A stretch of DNA of 64,000 nucleotides. Source: Sphingobacterium pedocola (lineage in GTDB: Bacteria; Bacteroidota; Bacteroidia; Sphingobacteriales; Sphingobacteriaceae). The stretch lies in contig NZ_MU158689.1 in the NCBI RefSeq assembly GCF_015209965.1, forward strand, positions 2,195,667 to 2,259,666, written 5' to 3'. Below, one piece after another: positions 17,891 through 27,782 of the stretch. A model generated the notes under the pieces. That model saw only the letters and a program-made list of their open reading frames with translations, was not told where the DNA came from and searched no databases. The translations under genes were made by a program, and so were the position numbers. Within the stretch, counting starts at the first letter, position 1; each line of letters starts with the position of its first letter.

Positions 17891-18862
17891 ATGAAAAAGA
17901 CAAACTTATCACTAATAGCGGTATTTCTTATGCTGCTATCCGCCTGCTCAAAAGACAATGACGGCGGCCCTGATGGTGGCAACAATGGCTATCCATCTGC
18001 TGTAAAAGGAACCATCTATTACGATTGGGCAACCGAGGGAATCCTTAAAGTGAGTCTGCCCGAGGGGGTGGGTTCGGCTTTTATTCCCGACGATTCAAAA
18101 CTCAATAATTTTGATGTTTCCCGGGATGGCAAATACAAGCTTACTGTCGTGAACGAGCAGACCTTGGGCGATTACCCCATCCGCTTTACCCTCAGCGATA
18201 TTTCGAACGGCAGCATTGTGGAGGAATTCATTTACCGTAGCCCAGCGCTAAGTGCCTATTCCAAAGGCTATCTATCGTACGATAACAGCCATATTCTCGT
18301 CCTTTCGAACGATCAGGAAGATGGTATCACCATCCTGAAGCGAAATGGGGAGTTTGTCGGGCGTATCCACGATATCAACGGCGAAGAGCTGGGTTTCAAC
18401 GACCAGCGCTTATGGCTACCCGGCAATGCACTGCTAATTGTGCACAACAATTATATCATTCGTCTAGATCCACCCTATACCTCGGGAAAATTGTTAAAAG
18501 AAATGACGTATGAAGACTGGGGCGACTTAGCCGTTAATCCAGCAGGCAACCAACTTGCTGTGCGCATTGCCAACCATGTGTACACCATGGACATGGATGG
18601 CTCGAACCTCAAACAGGTTACCACCAGTAATTTTAAAGAATCTGTGCCCGAGTTTTCGCCCGATGGGAAATACCTATTGGTCGGCACCGAGTACAGGCAA
18701 ACGGGTCCATTTGGCTGGATGTGGTCCTTAAAGATCATCCCTAACGACGGGAAAGAATATAACGTGGATCCGATTGCGCCAAACTCGCCCGATGTGATCC
18801 CGGTTTTTGTAAAAGGTAAAAACAAGATTGAAACCGCAGGCGGCCAGATGATCTGGCGCTAG
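17891..18862 (+). CDS. TolB/WD40-like beta-propeller lipoprotein
   Basis: A 323-residue lipoprotein; the ATG at 17891 (MKKTNLSLIAVFLMLLSAC) gives a signal peptide and lipobox, while the GTG at 17864 would only add a leader. The body has repeated TolB-type motifs: FDVSRDGKYKLTV, LAVNPAGNQLAV, MDMDGSNLKQVT and FSPDGKYLLVGTE. Such propellers bind partner proteins or ligands in the periplasm. It lies between two small lipoproteins in the same direction, so they probably form an operon. Confidence 0.75.
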   Translation: MKKTNLSLIAVFLMLLSACSKDNDGGPDGGNNGYPSAVKGTIYYDWATEGILKVSLPEGVGSAFIPDDSKLNNFDVSRDGKYKLTVVNEQTLGDYPIRFTLSDISNGSIVEEFIYRSPALSAYSKGYLSYDNSHILVLSNDQEDGITILKRNGEFVGRIHDINGEELGFNDQRLWLPGNALLIVHNNYIIRLDPPYTSGKLLKEMTYEDWGDLAVNPAGNQLAVRIANHVYTMDMDGSNLKQVTTSNFKESVPEFSPDGKYLLVGTEYRQTGPFGWMWSLKIIPNDGKEYNVDPIAPNSPDVIPVFVKGKNKIETAGGQMIWR

Positions 18863-18883
18863 TTATCATCAAAATTAAGCGAT

Positions 18884-19495
18884 ATGAAAACGATACATTT
18901 ATCACTTGTAATCGCATGCCTCCTGCTGCTATCGGGCTGTACGAAGGATGACGACGGACAGGATGCCAACCAAAATTTCAACGAGGTATTTGGAGGCAAA
19001 CCCTACAAAGGCACGGCCATAGGCATCCGTTCCCAAGATGGGGTCGAGAATTACACCTGGAACGGTGAAGGTCGGGTGGCGTTGATCGAAGCAACGGCAG
19101 ACTCCGTTTCCATCGTATTTATGGCCGATTTTGGTGAGCTTGGAGAAATGAATTTCAAAGTGCGCGGCAAATACGACCATTCCACATACCGTATGGACAC
19201 CACAGATCCGAATATTTTCTTCCGCATCACCGACGAAAAGATTACGGGCGCGATCGACAATGCACAGCAAGAGATGGCATTCGAGGGCACCATGAAGAGA
19301 GAAATGACGACAATGCGCATGCGCGTCAGCTTTAAGGAAGCAAACGGCCCTTTTCCGAAGGGATCGGCCTTGGATCTCACATTTGATACCCACCGTACAA
19401 CCGATGATAACGACAATGGCGAAGGCTGCCAGATGCGCTTGGTACCCATCTGGAGCCCGTCGGGTGTCACCATGGGTATGGTGCCGGATTGTTAG
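18884..19495 (+). CDS. Lipoprotein of unknown function
   Basis: A 203-residue predicted lipoprotein with lipobox LLLLSGC, an acidic linker (TKDDDGQDANQ) and a beta-rich body. The end EGCQMRLVPIWSPSGV-MVPDC places two Cys about 25 residues apart, much like the protein at 17207. Not a family I can name. It precedes the sensor kinase gene by about 46 bases. Confidence 0.68.
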   Translation: MKTIHLSLVIACLLLLSGCTKDDDGQDANQNFNEVFGGKPYKGTAIGIRSQDGVENYTWNGEGRVALIEATADSVSIVFMADFGELGEMNFKVRGKYDHSTYRMDTTDPNIFFRITDEKITGAIDNAQQEMAFEGTMKREMTTMRMRVSFKEANGPFPKGSALDLTFDTHRTTDDNDNGEGCQMRLVPIWSPSGVTMGMVPDC

Positions 19496-19541
19496 TCTGC
19501 AAATTAATCTGTAATTTCAGCATGAATCAATAAACGCAATA

Positions 19542-21572
19542 ATGTATAAACTGGGGATCCTTATCGCTTCTGTACTGCTATCCATAACGCAGCTCTTCGC
19601 TCAGACCAAAGAGGAGCTGCAGCACTATGGCGACAGCCTTTACCGGCAACTGCAGCACATCGACGATCGGGAAGAAAAGGCCTTAGCGCTATTGGACCTG
19701 AGCTTCTTCTGGTCGGACTACGACGCGGAAAAAGCACGGCAATACGTCGCTGAAAGTGAAAAGCAACTGGGGGATAAGAGCAGCACCAACTATTATCAGG
19801 GGTTACTGCATTTCTATCGGGCAGCGATTCATTTCGATATCGACCCCACAACGTCGAAGCAACAGTACATGCAGGCCGACAGCTTGCTCCGCAAAGATAT
19901 ACCTGCAAAAAATAGCGTTTCGGCCACCCGGTACCGCGCCCGTCTTTGGGGGAGCTATGGCGCCCTAGTGCAACGGGAAGGCAAAGCCCATGAATATGTA
20001 CAGGTACTGCTGGAGAAAGTAATCCCCATGGCCAGACAGATCGGAGACTCGACACTCATGGGCAATAACTACCAGAATGTGGCGATGGCACTCATGAACC
20101 TGGAAGAGTACGATAAAGCAAACACCTATTACCAGAATGCCCTGGATCTGCTCAAAGGAAGAGCGGGGGCCGAAGAACAACGGCTTACCCTATTTGTCAA
20201 TGCTGCCCGCAATGCCTTATTCAGCAAGCAGTACAGCTATGCGCGTAGCTTGCTAGACAGTGCCGACAACACGGTGAAGTCTATCCCCACCTCTTCTTAC
20301 CTTCCGATCTATCATAACGTAGCAGGAAGCTATTGGGAAACGCAGCGAAATTTCGATCTCGCAAACTTCCATTTTGAAAAAGCACTGGCCGGCGCCAAAG
20401 AGCAGCACAATAACGATATGGCAGCATCCATTCTTTTCAGCCAGTTCGAGGCCTTCCAGACACGTAACCAACCCGCAAAGGCCATGGCCAAACTGCGCGA
20501 GGTACTGCCCTATGTGCAGCAACAAGCTTCGCTAAAGAACAAGCAGATGGTGTACTATAATCTTGCCCATACCGCATCACAACTAGGCAAACACGAGGAA
20601 GCTGCGAAGTGGTATAAAGAACATAAACTTATTGTCGACACGCTGCTCACCGATAAGGGCGAAGCCCTCACACTCGAATTGGAAAAGAAATACCAGACCG
20701 CCGAGAAGGAAAACGAGCTGCTACGGGTAAAAGCAGCCAATCAACAGCAACAGCTCGCGATCCAGCGCACACGCCTGTTTGCAGGTATCTTTCTGCTTAC
20801 AACGGTTCTACTCGCCATGCTCAGTTACATGTGGTACACCGCATTAAAAAACAGAAAGCGACTAGCGGCGCAGAAAGAACGCCTGCTTCAGGAGGAAATT
20901 AAAAACAGTAAGCAGCAGGAGAAGTTAAAACTCTTTAATGCCATGCTGCAAGGGCAGGAACGGGAGCGTAGCCGTATTGCCCGCGACCTGCACGACGGTC
21001 TGGGCGGTATGCTGGCCGGCGTGAAGCTCAAATTATCGGCTGTTGCCAACAGAGAAGCGAAGGCACAGCCACAAACAGCATCATCGATGGATTTATATAC
21101 GATTATCAACCAAATGGACCATTCGGTCAACGAACTACGGCGAATAGCCCGTAATATGATGCCCGAGTCTTTGTTGTACATGGGCCTGGAAGCCTCTTTA
21201 CAGGATCTGTGCAACGCGATGGCACAACCGCAGACGCAGATCGATTTTCAAGCCGCCAATCTGCGGACAGATTACGACCAATCATTTTTAATAGCTGTAT
21301 ATCGGATTGTGCAGGAACTGCTGACCAATGCCGTCAAGCATAGCGATGCGTCTCAGATCTGGGTGCAGTGCTCTGAGGGCGATGGACATTTTTACATTTC
21401 CGTAGAAGATAATGGCAAGGGATTTGATCCACATGGGGAAGAAACGAAGCGGGAAGGGATCGGACTATCCAATATCCGTAACCGGGTAGAAATTTTAAAT
21501 GGACACCTCGAGGTGGATACCGCCATAGGAAAAGGCGCCTCGTTTCATATTCAATTTAAGTTAGCCGAGTAA
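19542..21572 (+). CDS. TPR-containing sensor histidine kinase
   Basis: A 676-residue kinase. Signal peptide MYKLGILIASVLLSITQLFA, a periplasmic region of tetratricopeptide repeats (about 30-380, e.g. YQNVAMALMNLEEYDKANTY), a coiled coil (LELEKKYQTAEKENELL), one membrane helix (FAGIFLLTTVLLAMLSYMWY), then a HisKA_3 box RIARDLHDGLGGMLAGV and an HATPase domain (ELLTNAVKHSDAS, DNGKGFD, GIGLSNIRNRVEIL). This is a NarL-type kinase class common in Bacteroidota. The response regulator gene begins one base after its stop. Confidence 0.92.
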   Translation: MYKLGILIASVLLSITQLFAQTKEELQHYGDSLYRQLQHIDDREEKALALLDLSFFWSDYDAEKARQYVAESEKQLGDKSSTNYYQGLLHFYRAAIHFDIDPTTSKQQYMQADSLLRKDIPAKNSVSATRYRARLWGSYGALVQREGKAHEYVQVLLEKVIPMARQIGDSTLMGNNYQNVAMALMNLEEYDKANTYYQNALDLLKGRAGAEEQRLTLFVNAARNALFSKQYSYARSLLDSADNTVKSIPTSSYLPIYHNVAGSYWETQRNFDLANFHFEKALAGAKEQHNNDMAASILFSQFEAFQTRNQPAKAMAKLREVLPYVQQQASLKNKQMVYYNLAHTASQLGKHEEAAKWYKEHKLIVDTLLTDKGEALTLELEKKYQTAEKENELLRVKAANQQQQLAIQRTRLFAGIFLLTTVLLAMLSYMWYTALKNRKRLAAQKERLLQEEIKNSKQQEKLKLFNAMLQGQERERSRIARDLHDGLGGMLAGVKLKLSAVANREAKAQPQTASSMDLYTIINQMDHSVNELRRIARNMMPESLLYMGLEASLQDLCNAMAQPQTQIDFQAANLRTDYDQSFLIAVYRIVQELLTNAVKHSDASQIWVQCSEGDGHFYISVEDNGKGFDPHGEETKREGIGLSNIRNRVEILNGHLEVDTAIGKGASFHIQFKLAE

Positions 21573-21573
21573 T

Positions 21574-22185
21574 ATGATCTCAGTAATTATAATCGATGAC
21601 CATCCGCTGGTGTTGAATGGCTTCGAGTTTATCTTAAAAAATACGTCGACGATCGAGCTACGCGGTTCGTTTAGCAATGCAAAAGACGCATTCGATTTTC
21701 TGGCTGTCGAACCGGTGGATGTCGTACTTGTCGACATCAATATGCCCGATATGAATGGTATCGATGCGACCGCAATCATCAAAAAAGAATATCCCCATAC
21801 GCAGGTCATTGCAATCAGCAATTTAAACGAAGGCAGCATTGCCCTCCGGATGTTAAAGGCCGGTGCAATGGGCTACCTGCTCAAGAATGTCTCCGCGGAT
21901 GAACTGATCGAAGGCATAGAGGCCGTGATGCAGGGCGAGCAGGTGCTGAGCAAGGAGATGAGGTTTATCTTAACGAGCAAGCAGGATAATATACCGACTG
22001 TGAGTCAGCGGGAACGTGAAGTACTGGTTTTGATGGCGCAGGGGCATACCACCCCCAAAATAGGCGAACTGATGTTTATCAGCCCCCTGACTGTCGAAAG
22101 CCATCGCCGCAACCTGCTGCAAAAATTTGGCGTGGCCAATTCGGCCTCCCTGATCCATAAAGCCACCGAGATGAAGTTTATCTAG
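21574..22185 (+). CDS. NarL/FixJ-type response regulator
   Basis: A 203-residue regulator: receiver domain (IIIDDHPLVLNG, phosphoacceptor in VLVDINMPDMNG, switch residues in AISNLN and YLLKNVSADE) and a LuxR-type HTH (VSQREREVLVLMAQG, then LTVESHRRNLLQKFG). Cotranscribed with the TPR kinase. Targets may include the lipoprotein genes upstream, but this is inferred from order only. Confidence 0.93.
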   Translation: MISVIIIDDHPLVLNGFEFILKNTSTIELRGSFSNAKDAFDFLAVEPVDVVLVDINMPDMNGIDATAIIKKEYPHTQVIAISNLNEGSIALRMLKAGAMGYLLKNVSADELIEGIEAVMQGEQVLSKEMRFILTSKQDNIPTVSQREREVLVLMAQGHTTPKIGELMFISPLTVESHRRNLLQKFGVANSASLIHKATEMKFI

Positions 22186-22269
22186 CTCGCCGTACCTGGA
22201 TGATGCGCTCCCTTCATCCATTCCCACTTTTTTCTGAAAGGGTCTATTTCTCAAAGGCCATCAAGAACT

Positions 22270-23193
22270 TCATGCCTGTTGCTGATGCAATGGATCATGA
22301 AAGTGTTGTTGGAAGAGCTGCTCCAAACGTTCTATCTCTGGTTGATACATGGTCTTTTTCCGGGTACCGAAATACAGGGTATTCTCCAGCGGCGTGTTGC
22401 CTTCCCACAGCAGTTTTACCTTACCCTCGGCGATGGCTTCGCAACACAGGAAATCAGGCACCACGGAAAATCCGACGCAGTCGCTAAGGCAACGGATGAT
22501 CGAGCTAATATTCGGGACGATATAATTGGGGCTGAAATCCGGATGTTGTCCAAAATTCTTGATCCAGAATTTTTTCAGGTGTTCCATATCTGCCGCCGTG
22601 CTGTACCACAGCTCCCTTTTCAACAGTTGTACCACGTTTTTCAGATCATTTGCCTTCAACAGCTTTTCAATCTCTGCTGTGTTGGTATTACTCCCCGCAA
22701 TAAGCACGATCCGTTCCTTCGAAAATGGCCGGTATTCCAGATTTTGCTGGGTTCCTTTTTGCGGCGTCACGATCAGATCGAGCAACCCATTATCGAGGTC
22801 CTGCTGCATCTGTGGATATTCTCCAAATTTGATGATCAGGTTGAAGGGTAGTTCGTTGATGTGTTCTTCCAACGTATATTGAAACGTTTCGAAACACATC
22901 CCCACACTAATGGTAGCGCGGTCGGGCAGTGTCCGTTTATGAAAATGCTGTTCTGCTGCTTCCATCTTTTTTAGCGGCTCCAGTACACAATTGTACAACA
23001 TCTTTCCCTTCTCGGTGGGTACCATACGCCGCGCCGAGCGATCAAACAGTTTATCTCCCGTAAAAGCTTCCAACGAGCTCAAATGAAGGCTCACGCCCGG
23101 TTGGGAAATAAACAGCTCCTGCGCCGCAGCAGATAATGTACCGGTATCATATATCGCCCTAAAGGTGCGTAACCATTCTAGATTCCATCGCAT
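22270..23193 (-). CDS. LysR-family transcriptional regulator
   Basis: A 307-residue LysR regulator. The start at 23193 gives MRWNLEWLRTFRAIYDTGTL, the normal start of the HTH domain (AQELFISQPGVSLHLSSLE); the ATG at 23223 adds a hydrophobic leader that is not expected. The C-terminal substrate-binding domain follows (TISVGMCFETFQYTL onward). Divergent from the MdaB-type reductase gene at 23292, which it probably controls. Confidence 0.9.
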   Translation of the reverse strand: MRWNLEWLRTFRAIYDTGTLSAAAQELFISQPGVSLHLSSLEAFTGDKLFDRSARRMVPTEKGKMLYNCVLEPLKKMEAAEQHFHKRTLPDRATISVGMCFETFQYTLEEHINELPFNLIIKFGEYPQMQQDLDNGLLDLIVTPQKGTQQNLEYRPFSKERIVLIAGSNTNTAEIEKLLKANDLKNVVQLLKRELWYSTAADMEHLKKFWIKNFGQHPDFSPNYIVPNISSIIRCLSDCVGFSVVPDFLCCEAIAEGKVKLLWEGNTPLENTLYFGTRKKTMYQPEIERLEQLFQQHFHDPLHQQQA

Positions 23194-23291
23194 AACTATC
23201 AGTATTATGATACAAATATACAATTTAAGTTATTTTAAATATATATAAATATACAGGAACTTTGTATAGACAATAAAAAAACACTAGCGAC

Positions 23292-23906
23292 ATGAATATA
23301 TTTATCATCAATGCCGGACAGACATTCGCCCACTCGGGCGGTCTATTTAACAACAGCGTTACCGAATGGACGCAAACGGTTCTGGACAAAAACCAGGTTG
23401 CATACCGCACCACGAACATCAATGATGACTATAATGCCTTTGCCGAAGTAGAGAACTTTAAATGGGCCGACATCATTATCTACCATACGCCGATCTGGTG
23501 GTTTCAGGTGCCCTACAGGCTGAAGCAATACATCGACGAGGTGTTTACGGCGGGGCATCAGAATGGAATGTATGCCAGTGACGGCAGAAGCCGCAAAAAT
23601 CCGGCAATCAACTACGGTACCGGTGGTTTGATGCACGGCAAACGGTATATGGTTACCACGTCGTGGAACGCTCCGGATACCGCATTTACTTTACCTGGTG
23701 AATTCTTCGAACAGCATTCGGTCGACGATGGTGTATTGTTTGGCTTCCATAAGATGAATCAATTTACAGGTATGGACCGCATACCGGGCTTTCATTTTCA
23801 TGACGTCGAAAAGAATGCGACAGAAGAACGTATTGCAAATTACCGCCAAGCGTATATGGAGCACGTTGCGAATACGGTACTTACTGTTGAAAAGGAAGCG
23901 GTATAA
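23292..23906 (+). CDS. MdaB-family NAD(P)H quinone oxidoreductase
   Basis: A 204-residue flavodoxin-fold FAD enzyme of the MdaB/KefF type. N-terminal MNIFIINAGQTFAHSGG is the flavin phosphate loop; DIIIYHTPIWWFQVPYRLKQYIDEVFTAG and GKRYMVTTSWNAP are family hallmarks. These enzymes reduce quinones by two electrons and protect against oxidants. Gene pair with the divergent LysR regulator; ends at a strong terminator shared with the TonB receptor gene. Confidence 0.9.
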   Translation: MNIFIINAGQTFAHSGGLFNNSVTEWTQTVLDKNQVAYRTTNINDDYNAFAEVENFKWADIIIYHTPIWWFQVPYRLKQYIDEVFTAGHQNGMYASDGRSRKNPAINYGTGGLMHGKRYMVTTSWNAPDTAFTLPGEFFEQHSVDDGVLFGFHKMNQFTGMDRIPGFHFHDVEKNATEERIANYRQAYMEHVANTVLTVEKEAV

Positions 23907-23932
23907 AGAAAAAATAGAGCCAGCCAAACATA

Positions 23933-23966
23933 GGCAAAGGCCAGTTGTCCACAACTGGCCTTTGCC
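23933..23966. terminator. Perfect bidirectional terminator hairpin
   Basis: GGCAAAGGCCAGTTGT (23933-23948) pairs without mismatch with its complement at 23951-23966. It lies between the ends of two converging genes (MdaB-type reductase and TonB receptor). Confidence 0.8.
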
Positions 23967-23986
23967 CTTATATTGTATGTTATACT

Positions 23987-26611
23987 TTAGAATCGATAAG
24001 CCAGACTAGCCAAGAAATTAGCCGGTCTTTGGGGGCGGGCATAGTAGCCGTCACTAACCCAGTATTGCACATCGAGTAGATTGTTCCCTTTTACGCTCAC
24101 CCGGAATTTGGGATGATTGTAATAAAGTGTCGCATCCAACAGATTATAGCCGTTCAACACGAAATTATTTGATGCATCCAGGAAAGAATCCGAAACATAG
24201 CTGAAACCACTACCTACTCCCAAACCCTTAAGCGGGCCATTGAGTAAAGCATACGTCGCCCACAGGTTGACCACATGTTCGGGTGTACCGAGTGCGCGTT
24301 TCCCTTCTACGTTGGCATTGGCCTTCACGAACCGGTTATGATTGTAACCGTAGCTACCCAGTATATTTAAACCCGCTAGCGGATTACTCATCAATTCAAC
24401 TTCAAAACCTTCACTTTTTTGCTTCCCTTCCTGAAAATAGAAGTTCATGTTATCGACCAATCGGTTCATCACACTATTGGACACTTCAATATTATAATAG
24501 GTTAGCGTTGCATTCAATTTCGTTCCTAAGGCGATCTTCGTACCGCCCTCCAGTTGGTTTGCAAGCTGTGCTTTGAAGACCGATACACTCTGATCCGGCT
24601 GGATCTGGTTACCTATATTTTTAAATCCGTTTATATAATTTCCGAAAACGGATATCTTCTCGGGAAGTACCTCCCAGGAGAATCCCAAACGAGGAGAGAG
24701 CGTATTCTGCGTATATTCGCCTGTAGTTACCCGGGTCTGTGTATTATAGGTTCCTCCATTTACAAAGTGGTCAAACCGAAGACCCAATGAAATATGTAAC
24801 TGGTTTGACAGGGAGATGACGTCGGCAATGTAAGCTCCGTAGGTATCCTGACTGGTCTGGTTGAAACCTGTATTTCTACCAGCTAGAATGGTATTTACCT
24901 GTTCGATACGGATCGGCGGAGCATCTGCAATGTGGTTCAGATCTACCGATTGAAATACCTTTGCGCCGTAGCCCAGTCCGTCGTAACGCGTGTATCTAAA
25001 ATTGCCGACCCAATCTACGCCAATAACGGGCCGATTAAGTACATTACCGATTTTAAAATTCCCTTTTACATTTTGTTGAAAGTTGTGCCGTGCTGTAGTT
25101 TCGTCGGTAAAGGCACGCAGGATCCGGTCTACCGAATCTGTTTTGTACCATATCATATCAAAAATGTACAGGTCGTCATAGGCGCCGTTTCCCCAGGCAT
25201 ATTTAGTTTCCGATGTCCACTGATCTGATATTTTATAGTTTGCCTGCAGGAATATGTTACTTGATTGCTGCTGGCTAACTAGCGAATTATCGTTCAACGA
25301 TTCGCGATAGGAAAGGTTAAGATCCTTGAAACTTGTTTGATCCAGGCTATTCGATATAAACCAGCCAGCAGGCGTAATCCCCTTGTTACTGGAAAAATCG
25401 GCATCCAACGTTAGCTCCAGTTTATCGTTTACGCGGTAAAAGATACTCGGTGCAAAGATCATAGATGTATTCCCTCCCTGGTATTGAAAGGAATTTTCCT
25501 GTTGACGGGCAGCATTGAACCTGAAGAGCAGGTCGTTATTCTGCGTAAGAGGTATATTGACATCGGCCGCTAAACGGTTCAAATTCCAGCTACCTACGGT
25601 ATAGCCGACCTCACCGGTGAATTTATCCAGAGGTTTCTTGGTCACATAATTGATTATCCCACCAAAGGAAGTCATCTGTGCACCAAAAAAAGTAGAACTT
25701 GGCCCTTTGATCGCTTCGACACGCTCCACATTGGCAAGATCTATTCCCGTCCGGAGATAAGTTGCCATACCATTTCGGAAATTTTCTGAAGTTTGAAACC
25801 CACGTGAAAAGAATGCAGGCATACCGGCACCGGTCTTTGAAGGAGCAGCACCCGGTACATTACGAAAAGCCTCGTCCAATGATACCGCCATCTGTTCCTT
25901 GATCAGCTCCTTATCAATTACACTGTATACCTGCGGATTCTGTAAATAGGGTATTTCGGTACGTGCTACACTTTCACTTTCCTTCTTGGACGAAATCTGG
26001 TATTTATTTCCGACCACCAGTACCTCGCTCAGTTGTTGAGCCGAAGAAGAAAGTGCGAAATTCTGCGTATTTACCCCATTTTTAAGACGGATTTCATGAC
26101 GTTGAAGATCCGCTCCCAACAATTTAACATGCACGGTCTGCGTTCCGATAGCTAGCTGATCGATGGAATAATATCCCTCTTCGTTAGACATAGCAGATCT
26201 CCCCTTTACAACGCTGACGGTTACGTACGAAGCCGGCCTGCCCTCCTGTGTAGTGATGCGCCCCTGCAAGACAGCCGTCTGGGGTTGCGCCCGGATGCTA
26301 ATGTGCCTGCCGTCGATACGGTAGCTTTGCGGATCCAGTCCCAGCTCGTCTTCCAACACATCCACCAGCGGCTTATCGCTGACCTGGATATTGATCCTTT
26401 TTGTATTATCAAACTGGTTAGAAAAATAGGAAAAACTTACACCCGTTTGTTTCTCTATCGCTTGGAGCAGACCCTCAGCAGATATATTTTTAAGCGACAA
26501 CGTGATACGTGGCTGGCCGGAAACCGATTGGCTGTAGCCATTTTGTGGCGTAATAATGGTAAATAAGAAAAGGAGATGGATAATCCCAATGAGTTTTATG
26601 ATTCTTTGCAT
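23987..26611 (-). CDS. TonB-dependent siderophore-type receptor with STN domain
   Basis: An 874-residue outer membrane receptor. Start at 26611 (MQRIIKLIGIIHLLFLF) gives a signal peptide. Order: secretin/TonB short N-terminal domain (LLQAIEKQTGVSFSYFSNQF), a carboxypeptidase-like domain (LQGRITTQEGRPASYVTVSV), plug (IPYLQNPQVYSVIDKELI, VERVEAIKGPSSTFFGAQ) and a 22-strand barrel ending in FLASLAYRF. The plug wording matches the TonB-siderophore receptor family. The STN domain and the upstream sigma/FecR genes indicate FecA-like signalling: ligand binding would release the ECF sigma factor and raise receptor expression. Confidence 0.9.
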   Translation of the reverse strand: MQRIIKLIGIIHLLFLFTIITPQNGYSQSVSGQPRITLSLKNISAEGLLQAIEKQTGVSFSYFSNQFDNTKRINIQVSDKPLVDVLEDELGLDPQSYRIDGRHISIRAQPQTAVLQGRITTQEGRPASYVTVSVVKGRSAMSNEEGYYSIDQLAIGTQTVHVKLLGADLQRHEIRLKNGVNTQNFALSSSAQQLSEVLVVGNKYQISSKKESESVARTEIPYLQNPQVYSVIDKELIKEQMAVSLDEAFRNVPGAAPSKTGAGMPAFFSRGFQTSENFRNGMATYLRTGIDLANVERVEAIKGPSSTFFGAQMTSFGGIINYVTKKPLDKFTGEVGYTVGSWNLNRLAADVNIPLTQNNDLLFRFNAARQQENSFQYQGGNTSMIFAPSIFYRVNDKLELTLDADFSSNKGITPAGWFISNSLDQTSFKDLNLSYRESLNDNSLVSQQQSSNIFLQANYKISDQWTSETKYAWGNGAYDDLYIFDMIWYKTDSVDRILRAFTDETTARHNFQQNVKGNFKIGNVLNRPVIGVDWVGNFRYTRYDGLGYGAKVFQSVDLNHIADAPPIRIEQVNTILAGRNTGFNQTSQDTYGAYIADVISLSNQLHISLGLRFDHFVNGGTYNTQTRVTTGEYTQNTLSPRLGFSWEVLPEKISVFGNYINGFKNIGNQIQPDQSVSVFKAQLANQLEGGTKIALGTKLNATLTYYNIEVSNSVMNRLVDNMNFYFQEGKQKSEGFEVELMSNPLAGLNILGSYGYNHNRFVKANANVEGKRALGTPEHVVNLWATYALLNGPLKGLGVGSGFSYVSDSFLDASNNFVLNGYNLLDATLYYNHPKFRVSVKGNNLLDVQYWVSDGYYARPQRPANFLASLAYRF

Positions 26612-26656
26612 ATGTTTGTATAGAATTAATAGCGTAATAGTTGTTAATACATTTTT

Positions 26657-26686
26657 CCGGCACAACGTTTGGCGATGGGGTGCCGG
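26657..26686 (-). promoter_or_regulatory. Leader hairpin upstream of the TonB receptor
   Basis: CCGGCAC (26657-26663) pairs with GTGCCGG (26680-26686) about 45 bases before the receptor ATG. On the minus strand it is followed by an A-run, not T, so it is more likely an mRNA leader structure than a terminator for FecR. Confidence 0.4.
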
Positions 26687-26779
26687 ATCTTTTTGTTTCT
26701 TTATATTATACTTAAGGGGGCATCTTTACTATTTTATTTAATGAAAAATATTGGGTTAAATTCGTTGTGCATTATTCTT

Positions 26780-27721
26780 TTAATTATAGATATATATATC
26801 ATTCTTCGTTATCTTATATTTCAGATCGAGGCTAAAGCATAGACTTTGCATCACATCTTTAAGCGTAGGATTTATAAATTTAGCCCTAAAGGCCCCGCCT
26901 AGATTTTCCGTTGGCGAGTCCAGGTGCACCCTCACTCCGAACCATCTTTCGAGTTCACCTATCACTTCAGAAAATGTTTGCCCTTTAAAAGCAAGTATAT
27001 CCTTAGTCCAGGGAGCTATATCCTCATCAGCTATAGTGGATTTGTTGTCCATTGCTTTCGAATTGAAGCGTACAGATTCCCCTTTTTGTAACCTCACCGA
27101 AAAATCAGCCTTTTTTGTAGAGCAGGCAACAAGCCCCCGCAGTACCGAGATTTCTGTTGCTTCCGATTCCCGATAAGATTTTACGGCAAAGGAAGTCCCT
27201 AACACCCTCACCTTTCCCTTGGATGTCTTCACCGTAAAAGGGTGTGCAGGATCGTGCACAATATCAAACAACCCCTCCCCTTCAATCACCAGCGTACGTT
27301 CATCGAAGGGTAAATTATACCATATCCGTGTACCCGCGTTTAACCGGACCGTACTTCCATCGGGGAGTGTAGCCGTAAGCCGTTGTCCAGGTTTTGCTTC
27401 GAAAGTTTGCATGCTATGCTTCATCTCATGTACGGAATTTGCATCTGGTGTTAAGAACCAGATCGAAAAAGCAGATACCATAATAGCAGCGGCAGCCCAC
27501 CACCAAATTCGGGGTCTCCTCTCCACCTTTTCAACTGGCGCAATCGCATCCCATAAACGGTCCCTCAATGCCTCCTGATCTACTGCGTAAAATGCTTCGG
27601 AGTGTTCTGCATCAGGCGCTCCATTTTGCAGCCATTCTTCCACCACCTGGCATTCCGAAGCATCGCAGCTACCGTCTACGTATCGCTTCAAGAGCGCTGG
27701 AGTCACTTGCTTTTCGTTCAT
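26780..27721 (-). CDS. FecR-family anti-sigma factor
   Basis: A 313-residue FecR protein. Cytoplasmic N-terminal sigma-binding part (LLKRYVDGSCDASECQVVEEW), one membrane helix (IWWWAAAAIMVSAFSIWFL), the FecR domain (KPGQRLTATLPDGSTVRLNAG, then VRVLGTSFAV) and a C-terminal DUF4974 domain (GAFRAKFINPTLKDVMQSL). It should hold the sigma factor at 27783 until the receptor at 23987 signals. Gene order sigma-FecR-receptor on one strand supports this. Confidence 0.92.
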   Translation of the reverse strand: MNEKQVTPALLKRYVDGSCDASECQVVEEWLQNGAPDAEHSEAFYAVDQEALRDRLWDAIAPVEKVERRPRIWWWAAAAIMVSAFSIWFLTPDANSVHEMKHSMQTFEAKPGQRLTATLPDGSTVRLNAGTRIWYNLPFDERTLVIEGEGLFDIVHDPAHPFTVKTSKGKVRVLGTSFAVKSYRESEATEISVLRGLVACSTKKADFSVRLQKGESVRFNSKAMDNKSTIADEDIAPWTKDILAFKGQTFSEVIGELERWFGVRVHLDSPTENLGGAFRAKFINPTLKDVMQSLCFSLDLKYKITKNDIYIYN

Positions 27722-27782
27722 GTATATCTATGCTTTTATACAGAGGTAGACACATCCACAAGAAAGAACCCTAAAAACTATT

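Noticed and set aside
19561-20055. 164-residue minus-strand ORF opposite the TPR kinase
   Set aside because: Pro/Arg/Ser-rich shadow of a well-supported kinase gene, with no start signal.
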